Shown: one piece after another, positions 34,316 to 43,575 of the stretch
Numbering within the stretch: the first letter of the stretch is position 1
Layout of the letters: each line of letters opens with the position of its first letter
Origin: RH-AL1 sp965198495
GTDB taxonomy: Bacteria; Pseudomonadota; Alphaproteobacteria; Rhizobiales; Beijerinckiaceae
Assembly: GCA_965198495.1 (NCBI GenBank)
Contig: CBDAPL010000001.1
Span: 372,001-436,000 of the forward strand
DNA: 64,000 bases
Reading direction: 5' to 3'
The notes under the pieces: model-generated
Seen by the model: the letters and a program-made list of their open reading frames with translations, nothing else
Database searches by the model: none
Told to the model about the DNA's origin: nothing
Position numbers and translations under genes: made by a program

Positions 34316-37300
34316 ATGGAAAGGGCCAAAACGCGACTGTTCAAGATCCTGGAGGATGTTTGGACAGCTTTAAGCGCGAAAGCGGTCGCAACCGCCGAAA
34401 CACCTGCCACTTTCGACGAGAATTTCTACAGACTCTCGAATCCAGACCTTTCTCATATGAACCGCGCAAGCCTGGTGCGGCATTTCACAAAGCACGGCCG
34501 CAAAGAGGGCCGGTTCTCCTCCATGAGCCACGCGCGGTCTCATTTTGCGGAGCGTGGACGCCTTCTGCCGAAGGCATTCGACGCAGGTCAGTATCGCGTC
34601 CTGAATCCTGATCTGCAAAGGCTCTTCGAAAATAATTGGCAGTTCGAGCTACATTATCTCGTGCACGGCATGGGCGAAGGTCGACCCTATCGAGGAGCGG
34701 AGGATTTCCGCGACCGCCCATGGGCGTTGATCTTCAACCTCTATGATTTCATGCTGTATTCGGCGGCGTGGCGCTCTGCCGCCAAGTCGTCTTACGAAGA
34801 GGCTCTCGAATTGTTCGAAGAGCAAGGCATCGATAGATTGACGCCACTTGCGAGAGGCTGGGGATTCGACCCGACTTTCTACCGTCAGAACTACGCTGTC
34901 GACGAGATGGATGCGACAGTGCTGTACCGGCACTGGCTCATCAATGGTATTAAACAAAACCATGCGCCTAATGAACGCAAAGCCATCTTCGGACTTGTCG
35001 GAGATCGCGTCTATCCGGAATGCTTCGACTGGAAGGGGTTCAGCGCGACCAGCTCGGCAGAACTATACCCCGCCAAGATCGTCGCCTTGCGGCGGTTGTT
35101 CGCCAGCGAACCAAGCCAGGTAAACCAACGCTTTATCGCCACCGAAGGCGCGGCGGAGCTGAATGCCGCGATCGGAGATTACCACTTCTATCGTGGTGCG
35201 TTCGGGCAAGCCGCTCGCGCGTATGCGCTGGCGGAGATCCGCGGATCCCGATCCGCGCGCGTCGACGTCGCCTATGGCGACGCGCTACGCAATCTCGGAC
35301 AGACCGGTATGGCGCTCAAGAAGTACGAACGTGCGCTAAGCTCTTCGACGGATCTGATCTCGGCGATCGTGCAAACGGCTCTCCTTCACAGCGAGCAAAA
35401 ACACTTTGAAAAGAGTTTCACGATCTTGGCCGCCGGTCAGCGAACGTGGGCCGGCAAACCAGCCTATCGTGACACCGTCGACCGATGCATAGATCTTTCG
35501 TTCAACCATATCAAGGATCTCGCTAGAGGGCTGATCGAGAACGGGGATGTCGAGAAAGCCAATGCGTTATGTGACCGCGAGTTACCGTTGTTGGCCGACG
35601 TAATCGACAAATTCAAAGTTGGGACTTCGCGCCGCATCGATGTCGTCGACAAACGTATCGCGATGCTCGCGTGCTTGGACCTTCCTCAATGTAAGCGCTA
35701 TCGTGTGGCGCAGCGCAAGGAGCAGTTAGAGCGCCTTGGCTACGCGCTTGACGTCTTCGACATGAATGATGCGGATGCCTTCATGCGGGCTCTGCCCGGG
35801 GCGAGCGCGGCGATATACTATCGCGTGAGCTTCGACCCGATTGTCGTGGAATCGATCCTTTACGCGCGGGCGCTTGGCATAAAGACATACTACGACATCG
35901 ACGATCTGATCTTCACGACGGCCTACCCCGATGATTTCGAGAGCTATGAAGGTCAGATCACCCGGAACGAGTACATCAGTCTGCAACACGGCGTGCCTTT
36001 GTACAGGAATGCCATCAGGCTTTGCGACTACGGCCTCGCGCCAAACCAGTTTTTGGCAGAAGAACTCGACGGGATCGTGCGGCTTGGACGTAGCTTCATC
36101 ATCGCCAACGGGCTCGATTCGCATTCAGACGTAGCGTTCGGGATCGGCACCGGATCGCGCGACCAGAGATCCGTCATTTCGCTTTTCTACGGGAGCGGGA
36201 CGAGGGCTCACAACGCGGACTTCAACGAGCTCCTCGCGCCAGCGCTTCTGACAACGCTGCGGCGCTTCGCGCACGTCCGGCTGATCATCGTCGGCTATCT
36301 TGTCCTGGATCAAGCTTTCACCGAATTCGAGCAGCGGATCGATCGCTTTCCTTTCGTTGATGATCTGGCAAAATATTGGTCCTTGCTTTCACTCGCCGAT
36401 GTGAATTTGGCGGTCCTCCGCCCGAGTCGCACGAACGATTGCAAGAGCGAGATCAAGTGGCTTGAGGCCGCGGTGCTTGGGATACCATCGATCGTGTCTC
36501 CGACCGCCACACATCGTGTCGCGATCGATGCGCCTCGAGAAGGTCTGTTCGCGTCGACGACCGAAGAATGGACCGAGGGTATCGCATCGCTGGTGCTCGA
36601 TGCGGACCGTCGCAAGGCGATCGGGGCAGCCGCGCGGGCAAAGGTGCGAAAGACCTGCGCTCTAGAGAACATCGCAAGCGAACTCGCGGCCGCGCTCGGT
36701 TTGCCATCTCGCGACGAAAGCGAACGCGACGCCGCGAGATATCGAGTCTTGATATGCAACGTGTTTTTCGCGCCCCAGACCTACGGCGGCGCGACCCGCG
36801 TCGTCGTCGACAACGTCGGCATGCTGGTCGATCACTATGACGCGGAATTCGAGATCAGCGTCCTGACGACCGACGCGGAGGCATCGGCCGGGACCTTCCG
36901 CGTGGACGACTATCGCGGTTGCCGGATCTTTCGCGTTGGGACAGCCTCCAGTCCGTATCAGGACTGGCGTCCCTTCGATGACGCGATCGTCCACCCGTAC
37001 GAACGCGTTCTCGACATGGTGAAACCTGATCTGGTGCATTTTCACTGCATCCAGCGGCTGACCGCATCAATCGTCGAATGCACCATGCGGCGTGGGATTC
37101 CGTATGTCGTCACCCTGCATGATGGATGGTGGCTGTCGGACTATCAATTCTTTCTCGACCATCGAGACATGCCGGTCGATTTGCAGGCGCGTGACCTGAC
37201 TTCCGTTCTACCGGACGGCGTTACGCGCCTTCAATCGATCGAACGCCAGCAGCGCCTTCACGGCCTGCTACAGCAAGCACGCTACGCGCTTCCGGTTTCG

Positions 37301-37945
37301 CAGACCTTCGCTCAAATCTACAGCGCCGCCGGTCTGCGCAACATACGCGTTGTCGCCAACGGCGTTTCGCGTCTGTCCCCGGCCGTCGCCTCGACGGCCC
37401 GGCCCGACAAGCTCGTTCTCGGACACATCGGCACGCGCTCGACGCACAAAGGCGCGTCGCTCATCGATATCGCGCTCAAGCAAGGCAGATTTCGTAATCT
37501 GGCGCTCATCATGATCGATAATCACGTGGAATATGGTGTCGATTCGCTCACACGGTGGGGGACCACACAAGTGGTGATGCGCGGCATCTACCCGGCGACG
37601 CAGATCGAGCGTCTGTATGCATCGTTCGACGTGCTCCTGGCCCCTTCGATCTGGCCCGAAAGCTTCGGTCTCGTGACGCGGGAAGCCAGCTACTATGGAA
37701 AGTGGATCGTCGCGTCCGATCGCGGCGCGATCTCGGAGGATATCACGGATGGCGTCGACGGCTTCAAGATCGACGTTTCCGGCACCGAGGGATTGATTGC
37801 CGTCTTGAGCAAGATGGATCAGGATTGGGAGCGCTACAAGCGTCCACCACCCGTTTCCGCCCGGAGACTTCGCGGCTCCGAGGAGCAGGCCCACGAGTTG
37901 GCCGCGTTGTATGCCGAACTCAGAACGGAACGACTTAAACGATAG
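34316..37945 (+). CDS. Giant fusion glycosyltransferase: N-terminal repeats, helical repeats, two GT4-like domains
   Basis: This 1209-residue cytosolic protein starts with three copies of a roughly 36-residue motif F-D-x-x-x-Y-x-x-x-N-P-D-L ... H-x-x-x-H-G-x-x-E-G-R, near 33-67, 88-124 and 184-219. A TPR-like helical stretch (about 280-420) follows. The first GT-B region (about 455-800) contains YYDIDDLIF and GSGTRAHNADF, features of GT4-like enzymes. The second (about 805-1205) has GGATRVV, HDGWW, HIGTRSTHKG and the donor-binding block APSIWPESFGLVTREA with the E-x7-E type pair. Two active domains suggest two successive sugar transfers. It converges on the next glycosyltransferase with a 31-nt gap. 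A surface-polysaccharide role is inferred from the neighbourhood. Confidence 0.82.
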   Translation: MERAKTRLFKILEDVWTALSAKAVATAETPATFDENFYRLSNPDLSHMNRASLVRHFTKHGRKEGRFSSMSHARSHFAERGRLLPKAFDAGQYRVLNPDLQRLFENNWQFELHYLVHGMGEGRPYRGAEDFRDRPWALIFNLYDFMLYSAAWRSAAKSSYEEALELFEEQGIDRLTPLARGWGFDPTFYRQNYAVDEMDATVLYRHWLINGIKQNHAPNERKAIFGLVGDRVYPECFDWKGFSATSSAELYPAKIVALRRLFASEPSQVNQRFIATEGAAELNAAIGDYHFYRGAFGQAARAYALAEIRGSRSARVDVAYGDALRNLGQTGMALKKYERALSSSTDLISAIVQTALLHSEQKHFEKSFTILAAGQRTWAGKPAYRDTVDRCIDLSFNHIKDLARGLIENGDVEKANALCDRELPLLADVIDKFKVGTSRRIDVVDKRIAMLACLDLPQCKRYRVAQRKEQLERLGYALDVFDMNDADAFMRALPGASAAIYYRVSFDPIVVESILYARALGIKTYYDIDDLIFTTAYPDDFESYEGQITRNEYISLQHGVPLYRNAIRLCDYGLAPNQFLAEELDGIVRLGRSFIIANGLDSHSDVAFGIGTGSRDQRSVISLFYGSGTRAHNADFNELLAPALLTTLRRFAHVRLIIVGYLVLDQAFTEFEQRIDRFPFVDDLAKYWSLLSLADVNLAVLRPSRTNDCKSEIKWLEAAVLGIPSIVSPTATHRVAIDAPREGLFASTTEEWTEGIASLVLDADRRKAIGAAARAKVRKTCALENIASELAAALGLPSRDESERDAARYRVLICNVFFAPQTYGGATRVVVDNVGMLVDHYDAEFEISVLTTDAEASAGTFRVDDYRGCRIFRVGTASSPYQDWRPFDDAIVHPYERVLDMVKPDLVHFHCIQRLTASIVECTMRRGIPYVVTLHDGWWLSDYQFFLDHRDMPVDLQARDLTSVLPDGVTRLQSIERQQRLHGLLQQARYALPVSQTFAQIYSAAGLRNIRVVANGVSRLSPAVASTARPDKLVLGHIGTRSTHKGASLIDIALKQGRFRNLALIMIDNHVEYGVDSLTRWGTTQVVMRGIYPATQIERLYASFDVLLAPSIWPESFGLVTREASYYGKWIVASDRGAISEDITDGVDGFKIDVSGTEGLIAVLSKMDQDWERYKRPPPVSARRLRGSEEQAHELAALYAELRTERLKR

Positions 37946-37976
37946 AAGCGCCCGTAGGCTTTATACAGGATGTTCT

Positions 37977-40745
37977 TCAGACGAGATCTTGCGAACGAAG
38001 ATCTTGCGGAAAAGGAGTGATCGCATTGGGATGGGTTTGCGAAAGGTGAACGTTGTAGTTGGGATCCGCGCCCATAATCGACTCCCATCGTTCGTGAATC
38101 AACGATAGCTCGGAGGGTGGCGCCTCGTCTCTGCTGACCGACTCGTAGTGGAACAGTTTCGCGTAAGGCGTATAAACAATACGACCTAATCGGGAGAGCC
38201 TCAAACAAAAGTCGACGTCGTTGTAGTTGATCCGGAACTCAGGGTCGAAACCGCCTACGGTCTGGTAATCCTGCTTTCTGATGGCCAGACAGGCGCCTGT
38301 CACCGCCGTGTAGTTGCGTACAAGAACGGCGCTTCCAACGAAACCGGGATCGTCTTCGGGCAAACCATAGTAAACATGCGACGGTCCTTGGGCGAGAAGG
38401 AGGATGCCGGCGTGTTGGACAGTCTTGTCCGGGAACAGCAGTTTCGCGCCGGCGGCGACGATACCTGGCCTCTGAACCCACGATACGAGTTCCTCGATCC
38501 AGCCCGGCGTGATGATCATCATATCGTCGTTCAGAAGGATCACGAACTCGCCTTGCGCGGCTTCGACGCCGCGATTCAGCTTCTCCGAAATATTGAAGAC
38601 AGCCTCGGTATAAGTGCGGCGCACGAGGGAATGCGCTTGGAGTTCGGCTTCCAACAATGGTTCGACATCACCGTTGTCGATTAGGACGATCTCGTAGCGC
38701 TTGTAATTCGTAATGCCGCGGATCGAGCGGAGCAGATCGAGAACGAACCATCGCGGCTCGTCAGCCGATATTCGGCGCGCGGCCGTCGGTATGACGATGC
38801 TGACCAAAGGCTCACCGAGAAGCTCGAGTCGCACGCGATGAGATCCCGCGAAAGGCCCTGGCAGAACCTTCCCCTCGAGACACAGTGCGTCGACGTGCGC
38901 TTGCACGGCGCGCCTTGCGGCTAGCTCGGCCATCGGTTTGGCATCGGCGCCGCTCGCCGTCGATTTCGGATGCGTTCTCCAATGATAGAGTACATCGGGC
39001 ACGTGAACGATGGCGCGCGCCTTCACGCTGATCCGAAGCGCGAGATCGTAATCTTGCGCGAAATCGAATTCGGAACGAAAGCCGCCGACCTCGATCGCCA
39101 GCGATCGCCGGTAAACGCCTAGATGGCAGGTGTACATGCAGCCCAGGAGGAACTCAGGGCACCAGTCCGGCTTGAACATCGGTCCGGTGCGAACGCCATC
39201 GACATCGATCTTGTCCTCATCGGAATAGAGCATATCGGCGTCCGCGTTTTGATCGATGGCTTGAGCCATCATGAACAAGGCCTGAGGCGCGAGTTCATCG
39301 TCGTGATCCAGCAACGCTATGAAGTCGCCATTTGCCACCTTCAGAGCGCGGTTTGTCGCTGCCGCGATACCCTGGTTCGTCGGTAGCGCCTCGAACAGGA
39401 TGCGTTTGTCCAAGGTCGCCTGTTCACGTAAGAAGTCGGCGATGATCTCCTGGTGCGAGCCATCGTCCACGATGCAGAGCTCCCAATGAGGGTAGATTTG
39501 CGATCGGACCGAATCGATAGCCTTCTTCAGATAAGAGAGCTCGGCCTGGTACGTCGGCATCAGCACGGAAAAGAGTGGTTTGGTGGAGAACGTCGTCAGT
39601 CGCTGCGATAGGATCTGGCATCGCGTGCGATCTATGTGACGGCTATTCATCCACCTTTCGTAGGCGCGTTCAGGATCCGTCGGGATTGCCTGGCCTTGGC
39701 TACGAACGAACTCGGATATCTTCGCCCATCTGAGGTGCTCGAGGAAGTCCCCCTCCGTTTGCTTCCCTTCGCTGTCCTTGTCGCAGTTTCGCTGAAACAG
39801 CGTCCTTAACCCGTCTTCGAGCGAGACGGTTGCGAGGGAAAATGTCGTGAACTCGAAATCGCATTGCGAGTTCGCCGGATCGAAGCGGCAGAACGTATCG
39901 TCATTCTCGATGAGGATGAGATCGTCGATACTCACACGGTCCGCCTTGATCGGATAGACGAAGGCCTGTCGTGCGTCGAAGCCTAGACCATGATCGAAGT
40001 AGAGCTCGACCATGGCCTCACGCGCAGCCGCCTTCCTCAGCTTCATGTATCGACCTTCGACGCGCACCCGCATGAAGCCGGCCGGGAGGCGACGCAACGA
40101 CAAGAACTGCGCATCATTGCCGATCGCTGACCAGACGCAATTAGCCGATGGCGGAACGATGCCCTTGGTCGTGAAGTCTGTGAGATCGATGGAGTACTGC
40201 GGTGAAACGAAAGAGGACTGTCCACCAGCGATGATGATCGCGGCCTCGTCGGCGATCGCCTGCATGAAGGGCGAAGGCTTGGGGCGGCGGCCCTCGTGCA
40301 TGCCGTGCAGAAGGTAGTGAAGCAGCGGACTGGTTCCCGTCTGGCCGATATCCGCGTAGCGTTCCAGGTACCAGGCGGTGGAGAAATCCGGACCAGGATC
40401 GCGGCGCTCCTGCCAACCCTGGCGAAGGTAGTGGGCGAACGGGTTACGCCCACCCCGAGCGATGTCGTCGTAGCGGCCTAGGTACCAATCGGTCTTGAAC
40501 AATGGATTAGGATCAAGTCCGCGACGCCAACCGAGCAAATGATAGTGCAACGCCGCATCGAAGCCCGTCAGCCAAAGATCGCGAGCTTGTCTCTCGTAGT
40601 GAGCCTTGTCGACAAGCTTACGCGTCACCCTGTACGCGGAACCCAGCAGTTGGCCGCGCAACACTTCGACGAAAAGCAGGAACAGGCGCCCGCACGCTTT
40701 GAGACACCGAGCCGAGGCGGCTCCATACTTGAGCATGAATGGCAT
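37977..40745 (-). CDS. Double GT2 glycosyltransferase with N-terminal repeat motif
   Basis: This 922-residue protein carries three copies of the F-x-x-x-W/Y-Y-L-x-R-Y-x-D-I ... HYLxxGxxERRxP motif near 50-80, 82-118 and 120-156. Two GT-A domains follow. The first (about 390-640) has SVLMPTYQ, CIVDDGS, LLDHDDEL and SDEDKID. The second (about 643-900) has SIVIPTAARR, VLIDNGD, FVILLNDDMM and NYNDVDFCLRL. Tandem GT2 enzymes of this sort build rhamnan or O-antigen-like chains. It has no membrane segments except a hydrophobic patch near 20-36. It is the second gene of a two-gene minus-strand unit behind the 784-residue GT2. Confidence 0.85.
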   Translation of the reverse strand: MPFMLKYGAASARCLKACGRLFLLFVEVLRGQLLGSAYRVTRKLVDKAHYERQARDLWLTGFDAALHYHLLGWRRGLDPNPLFKTDWYLGRYDDIARGGRNPFAHYLRQGWQERRDPGPDFSTAWYLERYADIGQTGTSPLLHYLLHGMHEGRRPKPSPFMQAIADEAAIIIAGGQSSFVSPQYSIDLTDFTTKGIVPPSANCVWSAIGNDAQFLSLRRLPAGFMRVRVEGRYMKLRKAAAREAMVELYFDHGLGFDARQAFVYPIKADRVSIDDLILIENDDTFCRFDPANSQCDFEFTTFSLATVSLEDGLRTLFQRNCDKDSEGKQTEGDFLEHLRWAKISEFVRSQGQAIPTDPERAYERWMNSRHIDRTRCQILSQRLTTFSTKPLFSVLMPTYQAELSYLKKAIDSVRSQIYPHWELCIVDDGSHQEIIADFLREQATLDKRILFEALPTNQGIAAATNRALKVANGDFIALLDHDDELAPQALFMMAQAIDQNADADMLYSDEDKIDVDGVRTGPMFKPDWCPEFLLGCMYTCHLGVYRRSLAIEVGGFRSEFDFAQDYDLALRISVKARAIVHVPDVLYHWRTHPKSTASGADAKPMAELAARRAVQAHVDALCLEGKVLPGPFAGSHRVRLELLGEPLVSIVIPTAARRISADEPRWFVLDLLRSIRGITNYKRYEIVLIDNGDVEPLLEAELQAHSLVRRTYTEAVFNISEKLNRGVEAAQGEFVILLNDDMMIITPGWIEELVSWVQRPGIVAAGAKLLFPDKTVQHAGILLLAQGPSHVYYGLPEDDPGFVGSAVLVRNYTAVTGACLAIRKQDYQTVGGFDPEFRINYNDVDFCLRLSRLGRIVYTPYAKLFHYESVSRDEAPPSELSLIHERWESIMGADPNYNVHLSQTHPNAITPFPQDLRSQDLV

Positions 40746-40762
40746 CGCCTTAAGAGTTCGCG

Positions 40763-43117
40763 CTACCGGAACACGTTGGGCCTGAGGGCGGGAATCACGT
40801 CGGGTATCTTTACCAGCGGGCGCGAGGCATGCCTGTCATAGAAGGGGCTGTAGGCGTCGTCCACGATCGTACTCGTCTTGTGACGCTCGCGCAGACGTTC
40901 CTTTTCAATCTCGAAACGAACGCGTTGAGCACCTTCCTCGTCGCTGCCGCGTGTCAAGGATTCATGATGGATCAGCCGCGCGAACGGTGTCCAGACGGTC
41001 CGAAAGCCGGCCTGTCTGGCGCGAAGACACAGGTCGATATCATTATAGGCGACCGGGAAATACTGCTCGTCGAAGCCATCCAGCGCCTCGAAGCAGCTTC
41101 GGGTGACAAGCATGCAGGCGCCGGTCACGGCGGACAAGGTCTGTCTCACGAGAAGTCGGCCCATCGGACCCGGCTCGTCGGCCTCTGCTTCGACGAACCA
41201 GTGGCCGGCGGCATCGCCCAAGCCGACGATGACGCCATTGTGTTGGATCGTTCCGTCGGGATAGACGAGCTTCGCGCCGACGATGCCGGTCTGGTCGAAA
41301 GCCAGGCATTCCACCATCTCCGCAAGCCAGCCCGTGCCCTCGACCTCTATGTCGTTGTTCAGGAACAGGATTGCTTCGCCTTTCGACAGCCCGGCGCCGC
41401 GATTGCACATGCGCGCGAAATTGAAGGGTTCCGGAACAATCGCGACAGTGAAGACCCGGGGGTTCAGAGAAGCGTAGAAGTCGAGGACGGACTGATCCTC
41501 CGTCCCATTGTCGACGATTATGACTTCGAAAGGATCGTATGCGGTCCTCTCCAGGAGATCCGCCACGACGCGTTGGATGAGAAGGAGACTGTCGCGATTG
41601 GGAATGATGATCGAGACGAAAGGCTTCGGCGCCTTCGGCCTGAAGCGAATACGATGGAGACGCGGATCTAGAGCGGGTTCGACCGCCACCTCGTCGCCTA
41701 CGACGCTATAGGCCTCGGCGAGACTGAGGCGGGCGTTCGCGGTGGAGCGATCGAGGTTTGTGATCGAATACGTCTGCTCGCTCCGCCGCCACATGTAGGC
41801 TGGAAAAGGGATGTGGATGATTGATCCCGACGCGGCGCCAGCAAGATATCGCAGCAGGAGATCATAGTCCTGCGAACCCTCGCGATCGAGACGCAGCCCA
41901 CCTTTTTCGATCAGTCGCTCGCGTCGATAAATGGCGAAGTGGTTGATATAGTTGATCCCGGATAAAAGCACGGAATCAAAGGCGGGCTTGCAGAAAGCAC
42001 CGGTGGGTTTCAGAGATGAATTTACGATCAGTTCGTCCGTGTAGAAGAAGATCTTGGCGGGGTTTGTTTCTATAGCCGCGGCAATCACCGCGACCGCGCC
42101 CTCGACGAACAGGTCGTCGTGATCGATGAAGGAGATCCAATCGCCACGCGCCACGGCGATGCCGGCCTCGGTCGTTGCGGCGATACCACAATTCGTTGGG
42201 TTAAGAACTATATGCACATTGGCGCTCCGCTCCGCCTCTTTCAGGAAAGCGAGGGTTTCGCGCCGGGTGGACCCGTCATCAGACAGGATGAGTTCCGCAT
42301 AGGTCGCGCCTTGTGCCGTGAACGAGCCTAGGAGATCGCGCAGAAATTCGACGTCCGTGTCGAACGTCGGGCAAACGAAGGAGATCAGGGGCGTCTTCAA
42401 CCCGGCACGCCGCTCGATCAAGCGGTCCTGAACCTCCATTGCTTTCGACGACATCGCCCGCATGAGCAGCGGCAGCATGTCCTGGCTACCCTCCTGCACC
42501 TTGACGCCGCCGCCTTTCGAGACGTCTCGAAAGAATTTGGTGATGCGATCGATATTGCTCCGGACCGCCTGAAGCCGCCCGCCGCGCCCCGTCGCGTTCG
42601 CCGCGACCAGACCAACATCCTGGTAGCGGAGATTGAAGAGGAAATGGAGGATGGCAACCAGTATGGCGTTCGTCGTCTGGAAGGCGAAGAAGCGAAACAT
42701 GGCGGGTTCGGCGCAAGGTCGAAAACGGAGCCGCCGCAGTCCGCGCATTCGTTCGAGCGAGACATGGTAGAACGCGAACGGAAAACTCTTCAATGCCGAC
42801 TCTGCGGCATCGCTGAAACCGTCTCCCTCGTCGAAGCTCAAGATCGGCGCGACAGGTCCGGCCGCCGCCGCGAGAAAGACGCAGAGGAACGGGCCGGCTG
42901 ACGGATCGATGGCAAACTCGAACAGCCCGTCCGCTCCAGCGCTCGACCAGACGATCGGCGACAATCGGTCGAGCCCCGGTGTCACCACTGGCCGCATGCG
43001 CCTCACGTACGGCGTCCCCAGACCGACAAGCCGTCCGACAACTTGTCCGCCCGTGACAACCCAACGACACGCCCGCTCGCTGACAGCGGACGCAAAGAGA
43101 GACGCCCGTGCGCCCAC
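40763..43117 (-). CDS. Double GT2 glycosyltransferase without the repeat motif
   Basis: This 784-residue protein has an N-terminal unique part of about 235 residues (beta-rich, ending in a helical stretch FFRDVSKGGG) and then two GT-A domains. Domain one (about 240-490) has SFVCPTFD, LILSDDGS and SFIDHDDLF. Domain two (about 495-745) has SIIIPNRD, VIIVDNGT, AILFLNNDIEV and YNDIDLCLRAR. The second domain closely parallels the second domain of the 922-residue neighbour, which suggests duplication. It lies 17 nt upstream of that gene in one operon. Unlike the other three large enzymes it lacks the F-D-x-x-Y-Y repeats. Confidence 0.84.
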   Translation of the reverse strand: MGARASLFASAVSERACRWVVTGGQVVGRLVGLGTPYVRRMRPVVTPGLDRLSPIVWSSAGADGLFEFAIDPSAGPFLCVFLAAAAGPVAPILSFDEGDGFSDAAESALKSFPFAFYHVSLERMRGLRRLRFRPCAEPAMFRFFAFQTTNAILVAILHFLFNLRYQDVGLVAANATGRGGRLQAVRSNIDRITKFFRDVSKGGGVKVQEGSQDMLPLLMRAMSSKAMEVQDRLIERRAGLKTPLISFVCPTFDTDVEFLRDLLGSFTAQGATYAELILSDDGSTRRETLAFLKEAERSANVHIVLNPTNCGIAATTEAGIAVARGDWISFIDHDDLFVEGAVAVIAAAIETNPAKIFFYTDELIVNSSLKPTGAFCKPAFDSVLLSGINYINHFAIYRRERLIEKGGLRLDREGSQDYDLLLRYLAGAASGSIIHIPFPAYMWRRSEQTYSITNLDRSTANARLSLAEAYSVVGDEVAVEPALDPRLHRIRFRPKAPKPFVSIIIPNRDSLLLIQRVVADLLERTAYDPFEVIIVDNGTEDQSVLDFYASLNPRVFTVAIVPEPFNFARMCNRGAGLSKGEAILFLNNDIEVEGTGWLAEMVECLAFDQTGIVGAKLVYPDGTIQHNGVIVGLGDAAGHWFVEAEADEPGPMGRLLVRQTLSAVTGACMLVTRSCFEALDGFDEQYFPVAYNDIDLCLRARQAGFRTVWTPFARLIHHESLTRGSDEEGAQRVRFEIEKERLRERHKTSTIVDDAYSPFYDRHASRPLVKIPDVIPALRPNVFR

Positions 43118-43575
43118 GAGGATCTCATGCGCCGCCGTCGTGAAGCATCAAGAGCCGTCAAGAGCGAAACCGCGCAAGAGAGAAACCAACGAGACGCCAT
43201 CGTCGACCTGCCGATGTTGCGCAGCCTGGCATTCGACCGGCCGGGCGATCGCGCCGAGCCCGGACGTGACGCTGAGCGACCCAGCCGACTTCTTACGCCA
43301 ACAGGTCAGCAGGCTCTCCACTTGGTTGTTGCACCCTGCGGCCAAGTACGGCGACAGCATCGTTGGTACGGTAAGGCGCCGAGGCCGTCGTCCCTAACAG
43401 AGGGGCTTGAGGATGTCGACTTTCGTGACCGGCGCGCCCCGTTTGGCAAGGCAGGAGCGCGTGAAGCTCGAACATCGCGCCCTGCTTGACATCAAGGGAC
43501 ATCCGGCGTTCCTGCGCCGCGCGTGAGGGATCAAAGACGAAGCTCATGCCGATTTGTCCTCGTAATGGTCTATAG
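43118..43575. other. Gene-poor stretch between divergent glycosyltransferase genes
   Basis: This 458-nt region separates a minus-strand and a plus-strand glycosyltransferase gene. A minus-strand frame from ATG 43547 (MSFVFDPSRAAQERRMSL..., 84 codons, GAGGAC upstream) and a plus-strand frame with SDPADFLRQQVSRLSTWL look partly protein-like. Neither can be tied to a family, and both are broken up by low-quality sequence. It may hold decayed coding sequence as well as both promoters. Confidence 0.4.
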
